Shown: positions 1 through 5,226 of the stretch, piece by piece
How the letters are laid out: each line of letters opens with the position of its first letter
Numbering within the stretch: the stretch's first letter is position 1
Assembly: GCA_031289285.1 (NCBI GenBank)
Contig: JAITPT010000091.1
Coordinates: 1 to 10,030, forward strand
Reading direction: 5' to 3'
DNA length: 10,030 nucleotides
Source of the DNA: Puniceicoccales bacterium
GTDB lineage: Bacteria > Verrucomicrobiota > Verrucomicrobiia > Opitutales > UBA953
Made by a program: the position numbers and the translations under genes
The notes under the pieces: generated by a model
Databases searched by the model: none
What the model was told of the DNA's origin: nothing
What the model saw: the letters and a program-made list of their open reading frames with translations, nothing else

Positions 1-15
1 GGGAGGGGGGGGGGG
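1..15. repeat. Poly-G tract at the window edge
   Basis: GGGA is followed by eleven G. The same arrangement, GGGGA followed by twelve G, occurs at 544-560 at the end of the second direct-repeat copy. This suggests that another copy of that repeat ends just outside the window, though only the G tract is visible. Such homopolymers are prone to slippage and to sequencing error. Confidence 0.6.
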
Positions 16-98
16 ATTTTCACGGAACTAAAATCCCGTGTTCCAAAGAAGTTGTCCCGACTGGTTCGGGTGTTTCTCTATCCCATATCCTCGCGTCT

Positions 99-168
99 CA
101 CTCAAAGTAGCGAGGAACCAAAGAAAAGAGCAAAACAATATTTTTTAGGTTCCTCGCTACTTTGAGTG
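99..168. repeat. Perfect 21-bp inverted repeat with 28-nt A/T-rich loop
   Basis: The left arm (99-119) begins CACTCAAAGTAGCG and the right arm (148-168) ends CGCTACTTTGAGTG. All 21 positions pair without mismatch. The 28-nt centre (120-147) is A-rich, then T-rich, including a run of six T. It could be a strong bidirectional hairpin terminator for a gene left of the window, a small miniature-element-like palindrome, or part of a small RNA. There is no transposase nearby and no obvious target-site duplication, so its nature is open. Confidence 0.8.
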
Positions 169-193
169 GAATCTCGGACGTCTCCTCGTTTTT

Positions 194-351
194 TTGTTTT
201 TTATTCGTGTCTATTCGTGTTCATTCGTGGTTTCAAAATCGTATTTTTATTCACTATTCTCATATCGCGGTGCGATGAAAACCGAAATGACGTAAAGCGG
301 GAAAGGAGTCAAGTCAAGTAAAAAAGGGTCTGGCACTTTATTCTGGCGGGG
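194..351. repeat. Direct repeat, copy A (~158 bp)
   Basis: This block reappears at 390-547 at a constant offset of 196 bases, with no insertion or deletion and about 7 substitutions, four of them clustered near 289-293. Inside it, ATTCGTG occurs three times at exact 10-bp steps (203, 213, 223). A short hairpin ATCGC-GGT-GCGAT lies at 264-276, GTCAA is doubled near 309-318, and a conserved tail carries AAAAAAGGGTCTGGCAC. No coding frame is conserved between the copies. It looks like a non-coding dispersed element; the GGGTCTGGCAC tail resembles repeats sometimes found near REP-associated transposases, but that link is recollection only. Confidence 0.85.
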
Positions 352-389
352 GGCTTCGAGACGGCAAAAATCTTCCTATTTCGTTATTC

Positions 390-547
390 TTGTTTTTTAT
401 TCGTGTCTATTCGTGTTCATTCGTGGTTTCAAAATCGTATTTTTATTCACTGTTCTCATATCGCGGTGCGATGAAAAACGAAATGGAGCCAAGCGGGAAA
501 GGAGTCAAGTCAAGTAAAAAAGGGTCTGGCACTTTATTCGGGCGGGG
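390..547. repeat. Direct repeat, copy B (~158 bp)
   Basis: This is the second copy of the block at 194-351, with the three ATTCGTG motifs at 399, 409 and 419 and the small hairpin at 460-472. It diverges from copy A only at scattered positions. At its right end, copy A runs into GGGGGGCTTCGAG while copy B runs into GGGGA plus a 12-G tract, as at the window start. A 38-base unrelated spacer (352-389) separates the copies. Confidence 0.85.
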
Positions 548-548
548 A

Positions 549-560
549 GGGGGGGGGGGG
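549..560. repeat. Poly-G tract (12 G)
   Basis: Twelve consecutive G follow GGCGGGGA at the end of direct-repeat copy B. It lies only 8 bases from the terminator stem and well downstream of the hydrolase gene, so length changes would not alter a protein seen here. Confidence 0.7.
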
Positions 561-567
561 AATGAAA

Positions 568-594
568 AATGCCGGCAGTTTGGGTGCCGGCATT
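568..594 (-). terminator. Intrinsic terminator of the isochorismatase-fold hydrolase gene
   Basis: A perfect 10-bp stem (AATGCCGGCA at 568-577 with TGCCGGCATT at 585-594) encloses a 7-nt loop. Read on the minus strand, the GC-rich stem is followed directly by a T run (complement of 565-569). This is the classic Rho-independent layout, about 50 bases past the stop codon at 647. The plus-strand side is also T-rich (GTTTTGTTT), so it may work in both directions. Confidence 0.85.
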
Positions 595-646
595 GTTTTG
601 TTTGGACTGTGGTGCAGTCGAAGACTGCGATAAGGCTATTCCTTTG

Positions 647-1834
647 TTACTTGGTCAGAAGGACTTGGGCACCCTCTGGGAAACGTAAGGTTTTGGTCTT
701 GCCAGCGATTTTGTATTTTATCCAGAGATACTTTTGGTCTCCTACGGCAGGGTCACTGAAGACAGTGTTGTAGTCACCTATCGGGATGCGGAGGGTTCCA
801 TTCAGAGCCTTACGAACCTTCTCGGTGACATTTATACCCTCAGTTTCAGTCGTTCCGTAAAAAGCAGATTCGATTTCGACTTTTACTTTTTCCAGATGCA
901 GCTTGGCTTCCCGAGCTGCCAAGGTCTCGCGGGAGGTGTATCCGTCTTCGGCGAAACGAAACTCGTCGCGTCCAGAGATGTCCACCGAGGTAATGGTCGG
1001 GCAAACGTATTGCTCAATGTATGCCGACAAGAGGCGCTGACCCGTGTAGTGGTCAGTGACGTTTTTTTGGCGGCTGGCACAATTCCAAGCACTATCCGTC
1101 AAGTCGCGCATGAGCACGGTGTTGTATCCGGCTTTCACCATCGCACGGAGACCGAAGGGACGTCCGATGACACACATATCCGTGTGGACACCCGACAGGA
1201 TGACGTTCTTGTAACCATTTTCTTTAAGATAATCTTTTATCTCTTTGAAGTCGTCGGTGAGGATGTCGTTATCGTCAATTTCTATAAACTCGGTCTGTTT
1301 ATTGGAGAACGGGCCGCTGGTTTCTCCAAATTCGCGGCAACGGCTATCGCCACTCCGCAGCGGGTAGGGCACGTTTTGTTCGCGTGGGTTGCTAATTTTT
1401 GAGACTTGGTTGCCGCCGTGAACGTGTTCCCAGTAGTGCCAATGCACGGGGTCGCCAAAACCTTTGCGATACTTGGCGGACTTTTTGCGGGCGGGCAAAT
1501 CCTTCGGGTAATGCCCCATGCCGCCGCTCGGGGAGTGGATGATGAGGATGCCTTGTTTGCGGGCGTCCTTCAACACCTTGTTTAGCTCTGGTGCCATTTC
1601 CCGTAGGCGGGCAGTGGCGTGTGGACATGGGTGACATGACCACATGTCGCAGATGATAATGGCAGTCTCTGTGGGCTTCCATTTTTCAACGCGCTGGACT
1701 GCCTTGCCGTTAAGCGGGCCAGACCTGTCGCGCAGGACTATGTTAATTTCTTGGGGCGTTTCCGCGCCAAGCTGTGTGAGCAGCGCCAAGGAGGCGATTA
1801 TGGGTGCAAAAAACTTGCGAGTGAACGGTTTCAT
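647..1834 (-). CDS. Secreted isochorismatase-fold cysteine hydrolase with small C-terminal domain
   Basis: A 395-residue protein. The ATG at 1834 is chosen because MKPFTRKFF followed by a hydrophobic stretch (10-22) and LGA-ET makes a good Sec signal peptide cut near residue 24. The longer frame to 1939 adds only a low-complexity leader. There is no clear ribosome-binding site. Residues ~55-275 match the isochorismatase-like fold. IIICDMW holds a candidate catalytic Asp63, K179 in SNKQTEF is a possible Lys, and GVHTDMCVIGRPFG holds nucleophile Cys221, followed by the usual FGLRAMVKAGY helix. The family hydrolyses amides or related bonds; the substrate cannot be told. Residues ~315-395 (VKVEIESAFYGT...NVTEKVRKAL) form a separate small domain resembling the DUF3395-type module attached to some planctomycete and verrucomicrobial exported proteins. 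The GC content looks lower than that of the ATPase and heparinase genes, so a separate origin is possible. It is transcribed alone, with its own terminator. Confidence 0.82.
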   Translation of the reverse strand: MKPFTRKFFAPIIASLALLTQLGAETPQEINIVLRDRSGPLNGKAVQRVEKWKPTETAIIICDMWSCHPCPHATARLREMAPELNKVLKDARKQGILIIHSPSGGMGHYPKDLPARKKSAKYRKGFGDPVHWHYWEHVHGGNQVSKISNPREQNVPYPLRSGDSRCREFGETSGPFSNKQTEFIEIDDNDILTDDFKEIKDYLKENGYKNVILSGVHTDMCVIGRPFGLRAMVKAGYNTVLMRDLTDSAWNCASRQKNVTDHYTGQRLLSAYIEQYVCPTITSVDISGRDEFRFAEDGYTSRETLAAREAKLHLEKVKVEIESAFYGTTETEGINVTEKVRKALNGTLRIPIGDYNTVFSDPAVGDQKYLWIKYKIAGKTKTLRFPEGAQVLLTK

Positions 1835-1851
1835 AACGGATGTGGTAACTC

Positions 1852-1883
1852 TGTGTTGAGTGCTGGTTGCAGTGTGTTGAGTG
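1852..1883. repeat. Two 11-bp direct repeats upstream of the hydrolase start
   Basis: TGTGTTGAGTG occurs at 1852-1862 and 1873-1883, start to start 21 bp apart, which is two helical turns. The nearer copy lies 18 bases upstream of the ATG at 1834. It may be a protein-binding site in the 5' leader, or just part of the T/G-rich low-complexity stretch around it. Confidence 0.45.
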
Positions 1884-1894
1884 TTGTGTTGGTT

Positions 1895-1924
1895 AACCAA
1901 ACGCCAGTTGTGGCGGTTTGGGTT
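1895..1924. repeat. Imperfect hairpin upstream of the hydrolase gene
   Basis: AACCAAACGCCA (1895-1906) pairs with TGGCGGTTTGGGTT (1911-1924) around a GTTG loop, with two single-base bulges. No T tract follows on either strand, so it is not an obvious terminator. It may fold in the leader of the hydrolase mRNA. Confidence 0.5.
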
Positions 1925-1978
1925 AGGCGGGTGCGACAAGGCGGGCTGGAAAATGTTCCGCGCGAAGGCGAGACGAAT

Positions 1979-2112
1979 TTAACCACAAAGGTCACAACGG
2001 TTTTCACAAAGGTCACAAAGGTTTTCACAAGGGGCACAACGGTTTTTTATTTTTTGATTTCTGCTGTGCGTCTTGTGTCCCTTGTGCCGTCCCTTGTGTC
2101 CTTCGTGGTTAA
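1979..2112. repeat. 134-bp palindromic repeat element with 21-bp internal repeats
   Basis: The ends are inverted: TTAACCACAAAGGTCACAA at the left matches the reverse complement of the right end (TTAACCACGAAGGACACAA) at 17 of 19 positions. The left half holds three tandem 21-bp units (1984-2004, 2005-2025, 2026-2046), each shaped CACAA-GG-CACAA-GGTTTT with 1-3 changes. The centre is T-rich. The right half has looser CTTGTG repeats reading the other way. The whole can fold into a long imperfect hairpin. It has no coding role and probably belongs to a dispersed intergenic repeat family; it may also stop transcription from pilT. Confidence 0.75.
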
Positions 2113-2127
2113 CTACCGCGACATCCC

Positions 2128-2147
2128 CCGACGCGGTGTTGCGTCGG
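2128..2147. terminator. Possible hairpin downstream of pilT
   Basis: CCGACGC (2128-2134) and GCGTCGG (2141-2147) form a perfect 7-bp stem with a 6-nt loop, about 60 bases past the pilT stop. No T tract follows on the minus strand, so a role as an intrinsic terminator is only tentative. Confidence 0.35.
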
Positions 2148-2209
2148 CGTGAACGCCTCCCACTGGACTGGATAGTTGTCCGCACTCCCCACGGGGCTGA
2201 AACCAGTTC

Positions 2210-3337
2210 TTAGACCATGCCGCGTTGGGCGAGTTTGTTGCGCATGTCGTCGGTGTCTTGGGCGTAGGTGACGGCTTCGGCGGGGGAAATCAAGTTGCGG
2301 TCGAGGAGACTCAAGAGGTGAGTGTCGAGAGTCATCATGCCGAAGATGGCACCCGTCTGAATGTCGGAGGTGATGTAGTGAGTCTTGTTGTCGCGGATGT
2401 GGGCGGCGATGGAGGGATTGTTCACCATGATTTCAAAAGCGGCGACGCGGCCTTTGCCGTCGCGGCGTTTGCACAAAACCTGCGAGATGACGGCTACCAA
2501 ATTCGACGCCAGCTGAATGCGGATTTGCTCTTTGGTGTTGGCGGGGAAGGCGTCAATTATGCGGTCAACGGTTCGCGCCGCGCCCGTCGTGTGCAAGGTT
2601 GCAAACACTAAGTGGCCGGTTTCAGCCGCCGTGATTGCCGCCTCGATTGTCTCGAGGTCGCGCATTTCGCCGACGAGCATGACGTCGGGGTCTTGGCGCA
2701 AAGCGGCGCGAATGCCCTCGGCAAACGAGTTGATGTCGGCACCGAGTTCGCGCTGGGTGACGATAGACTTTTTGTGCGGGTGGTAATACTCAATCGGGTC
2801 TTCGACGGTGATGATGTGTTGGCCTTGGTTTTCGTTAATCCAGTTAATCATTGAGGCCAGCGATGTCGTTTTGCCGGAGCCGGTCGGCCCTGTGACGAGC
2901 ACCAGCCCGCGCGTGAGGTTGAGCAGGTCTTTGATTTTGTCGGGCAGGCCAATCTGGTGGAGCGCGAAAAGTTTGCTTGGGATTTGGCGCAGCACCATTC
3001 CGTAGTGCCCCTTGGATTTGAAAATGCTTGTGCGGAAACGCGCCCGCGTCTGCCCCTGCTCGTCTTCAAACGCGAAGCCGAAGTCGGAGCCGCCATGCAC
3101 GGAGTTAAGCCGCTCGGTGTGGCGGACGGAGGACTCGTTGTTGCCGACGTTTTCGTCGAGAATGGCGAGCGCGTCTTCGACGTGTTTTTTGGTCTCGGCG
3201 GCGGTGAGTGCCGGCGAGTCCACGGTTTCTATTTCGCCGTGGATGCGCAGGGCGGGTGCTTGGCCGACGTGGAGGTGGAGGTCGGAGGCGTTGGTATCTA
3301 CGACGAGGTCGAGGAGTTGTTTGAGTGTGAATGCCAT
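2210..3337 (-). CDS. pilT: PilT-type retraction ATPase of type IV pili
   Basis: A 375-residue cytoplasmic AAA-like secretion ATPase, close to the usual PilT length (~340-370). The ATG at 3337 gives the typical start MAFTLKQLLDLVVDTNASDLHL; the longer frame to 3451 runs back into pilB with a proline-rich leader and is rejected. Visible motifs in order: the N-terminal ASDLHLHVG segment (17-25), Walker A GPTGSGKT (150-157), the Asp box VEDPIEY (178-184), Walker B DPDVMLVGEMRD (216-227) and the His box GHLVFATLHT (241-250). The C-terminal segment IRDNKTHYITSDIQTG (314-329) matches the PilT region after AIRNLIRE, though the AIRNLIRE box itself reads IAAHIRDN. PilT hexamers power pilus disassembly and twitching. 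It follows pilB by 73 bp on the same strand, so the two are probably co-transcribed. No strong ribosome-binding site is seen. PilU-like paralogues remain possible. Confidence 0.88.
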   Translation of the reverse strand: MAFTLKQLLDLVVDTNASDLHLHVGQAPALRIHGEIETVDSPALTAAETKKHVEDALAILDENVGNNESSVRHTERLNSVHGGSDFGFAFEDEQGQTRARFRTSIFKSKGHYGMVLRQIPSKLFALHQIGLPDKIKDLLNLTRGLVLVTGPTGSGKTTSLASMINWINENQGQHIITVEDPIEYYHPHKKSIVTQRELGADINSFAEGIRAALRQDPDVMLVGEMRDLETIEAAITAAETGHLVFATLHTTGAARTVDRIIDAFPANTKEQIRIQLASNLVAVISQVLCKRRDGKGRVAAFEIMVNNPSIAAHIRDNKTHYITSDIQTGAIFGMMTLDTHLLSLLDRNLISPAEAVTYAQDTDDMRNKLAQRGMV

Positions 3338-3410
3338 GGAACGGAACGGTGTGTGTTTCTGATTTTTGCGGATGACTGTCTGGTGAAAATTGGCGGGCGG
3401 CGGTGGCGGG

Positions 3411-5138
3411 TTATTCGATGATGGAGACTGTGGCGGTGAGCACTTCCTCAATCGTCGTGACGCCGGCGGCGACCTTGCGGACGCCGTCTTCGCGCATGGA
3501 GCGCATCCCCAGCTCGCGGCATTTGCGGCGCAATTCGACGAGGGTCGCGCCGCCGTAAATCATGGATTGTAGCTCCTCGCCGACGATGAACATTTCAAAA
3601 ATTCCGCGTCGGCCTTTGTAACCGATGCTATTGCACTTCGCGCAACCGATGCCTTTGAGGAAGCTGGCGTTGGCGGCCTCGTCGCCGGTGATGCCGATGG
3701 AGTGCAGCTCTTTTTCCTCTGGCATGTAGGGCTGGGCGCAGTTCGGGCAGATGCGGCGGACGAGGCGTTGGGCGAGCGCACCGCGTAGCGACGCCGACAC
3801 GAGGAAGGGCTTGACGCCGATGTCCACGAGGCGCGTGACGGCGCTGGGTGCGTCGTTGGTGTGCAGTGTCGAGAAAACCATGTGGCCTGTGAGCGAGGCG
3901 TTGACGGCGATTTCGGCGGTCTCCAAGTCTCGAATTTCACCTATCATGATGATGTTTGGCGCTTGGCGGAGCATGGAGCGCAGGGCGGCGGCAAACGTCA
4001 TGCCGACCTCGCGGCGCACCTGCACTTGGTTGATGCCGTTCATCTGGTATTCGACGGGGTCTTCGACGGTGATGATTTTGCGGTCGGTCTTGTTGATGTA
4101 GTTGAGCGCGGCGTAGAGCGTCGTGGATTTACCGGAACCGGTTGGGCCGGTGACGAGGAAGATGCCGTCTGCGGCGGAGACGATGCCTTGGAAACTCGCT
4201 TGGTCGTCGGAGAAAAAACCCAGTTCTGGCAAGCCGAGGCGCAGCCCCTCTTTGTCGAGGATACGCATGACGATGCTTTCGCCATAGACGGTCGGGAGCA
4301 CGGACACGCGCAAGTCAATCTCTTTGCCGGAGGCTTTGACTTGGATGCGCCCGTCTTGCGGGACGCGCTTCTCGGCGAGGCTGACCTCCGCCATAAGTTT
4401 GAGGCGGGAGATGATGGAGGGTTGTAGGCGTTTGGGCGGGTTCTCGATTTCGTGCAACACGCCGTCAATGCGGTAGCGCACGCGGAAACGTTTTTCGAGT
4501 GGCTCGAGGTGGATGTCTGATGCGCGGCGTTTGATGGCCTCGGTGATGAGGAGGTTGACGTAGCGGATGATTGGCGCGTCTTCGGCTTTGACCTCGCCGC
4601 CGGTGGGCAGGTCAATGAGCAGGTTGCCGCTGTTGCCTGCGGCGATGCTGTCGTAGAGGGCGCTCTTGCCGGAGGGCGCGTCGTCTTCGGAGTAGTGCTT
4701 GGCGATGGCGTCGCGGATGGCGTCGGGTGTGGCGAGGCGGTAGGTGAGCGTGGTCTTGAGGATGCGCGCCAGCTCGTCGAGGTCTTCGGTGTTGAGCGGG
4801 TCGGCGACGGCGACCTCGAGTTCTCCCGTGTGCAGCTGCAGGGGGAGTATCACGTGGCGTTCGGCAAGCTCCCTGCCGACGAAGTCGAGTGTCTCCCGTG
4901 CAGGGCGCACGAGGGAGAGGTCAACCGTCTCCATGTCAAACTCGGCGGCGAGCGCGTCGGTGATTTGCTGCCATTCGATTTTTTTCTGCGCGACGAGCGC
5001 GTCGAGGGCTGCGGTGGGGATGTTGTCGGCGGTGACGCCGGCGGTTTGGGCGGTCTCGCAGGCCGCGTTCACGGTCTCCGGCGAAACAAGTCCCCTTGTT
5101 TGAACAAGCTGCAAAACATAGTCGTCTGCCGATATCAC
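3411..5138 (-). CDS. pilB: PilB/GspE-family assembly ATPase
   Basis: A 575-residue hexameric ATPase that drives pilin (type IV pilus) or pseudopilin (type II secretion) assembly at the inner membrane. It starts with GTG at 5138, chosen because a good AAGGAG lies 10 bases upstream. Residues ~1-150 are the N-terminal platform-contacting region (T2SSE_N-like, ending near IRDAIAKHY). Then come RRASDIHLEP (204-213), Walker A GPTGSGKS (331-338), the Asp box VEDPVEY (358-364), Walker B APNIIMIGEIRD (393-404) and the His box GHMVFSTLHTNDA (418-430). CPNC (464-467) and CAKC (499-502) form the four-cysteine zinc site of the GspE/PilB class. Length and motifs are complete. With pilT next downstream, a pilus role is more likely than secretion. 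No pilC, pilin or secretin gene is in the window, so partners lie elsewhere. Confidence 0.88.
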   Translation of the reverse strand: MISADDYVLQLVQTRGLVSPETVNAACETAQTAGVTADNIPTAALDALVAQKKIEWQQITDALAAEFDMETVDLSLVRPARETLDFVGRELAERHVILPLQLHTGELEVAVADPLNTEDLDELARILKTTLTYRLATPDAIRDAIAKHYSEDDAPSGKSALYDSIAAGNSGNLLIDLPTGGEVKAEDAPIIRYVNLLITEAIKRRASDIHLEPLEKRFRVRYRIDGVLHEIENPPKRLQPSIISRLKLMAEVSLAEKRVPQDGRIQVKASGKEIDLRVSVLPTVYGESIVMRILDKEGLRLGLPELGFFSDDQASFQGIVSAADGIFLVTGPTGSGKSTTLYAALNYINKTDRKIITVEDPVEYQMNGINQVQVRREVGMTFAAALRSMLRQAPNIIMIGEIRDLETAEIAVNASLTGHMVFSTLHTNDAPSAVTRLVDIGVKPFLVSASLRGALAQRLVRRICPNCAQPYMPEEKELHSIGITGDEAANASFLKGIGCAKCNSIGYKGRRGIFEMFIVGEELQSMIYGGATLVELRRKCRELGMRSMREDGVRKVAAGVTTIEEVLTATVSIIE

Positions 5139-5148
5139 TGTGGTGTGT

Positions 5149-5154
5149 CTCCTT
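5149..5154 (-). promoter_or_regulatory. Ribosome-binding site of pilB
   Basis: Read on the minus strand, AAGGAG lies 10 bases before the GTG at 5138. It is the best Shine-Dalgarno match seen in the window and decides in favour of the GTG start. Confidence 0.75.
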
Positions 5155-5226
5155 GGTGGGTTAAAAATGGCATTGGGTCTCCTAAGAGGGCGCGCAGTCT
5201 TTGCAGTGGTGGCGGGCGTGGCAAGG

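Larger units (their letters stand above)
1..646. other. Gene-free, repeat-rich intergenic region
   Basis: No convincing coding sequence is seen in these 646 bases on either strand. Open frames here run through repeats and lack any recognisable protein. The stretch is visibly richer in A+T than the genes to its right, apart from two poly-G tracts. In order it holds a poly-G tract, a 21-bp perfect inverted repeat, two copies of a ~158-bp direct repeat, a second poly-G tract, and the terminator of the hydrolase gene at 647. No promoter was identified with confidence. It reads as a hot spot for dispersed repeats rather than a decayed gene. Confidence 0.75.
1835..2209. other. Repeat-bearing intergenic region between pilT and the hydrolase gene
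   Basis: This 375-bp gap has no credible gene. From left to right it holds a T/G-rich stretch with two 11-bp direct repeats, an imperfect hairpin at 1895-1924, a GC-rich stretch, a 134-bp palindromic element at 1979-2112, and a hairpin at 2128-2147. Both the end of pilT transcription and the promoter of the hydrolase gene must lie here. No sigma-70-like pair could be assigned with confidence. Confidence 0.7.

Noticed and set aside
1..560. Insertion sequence
   Set aside because: Repeats are present but there is no transposase frame and no clear terminal repeats with target duplication.
390..773. A 127-codon plus-strand frame starting in direct-repeat copy B
   Set aside because: It runs through repeat, poly-G tract and terminator into the antisense of the hydrolase gene; no protein features.
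1835..1939. Upstream start at 1939 for the hydrolase
   Set aside because: It would place a polar, repeat-derived leader in front of a good signal peptide; the start at 1834 fits an exported protein.
3338..3451. Upstream start at 3451 for pilT
   Set aside because: It overlaps the end of pilB and adds a proline-rich leader absent from PilT proteins.
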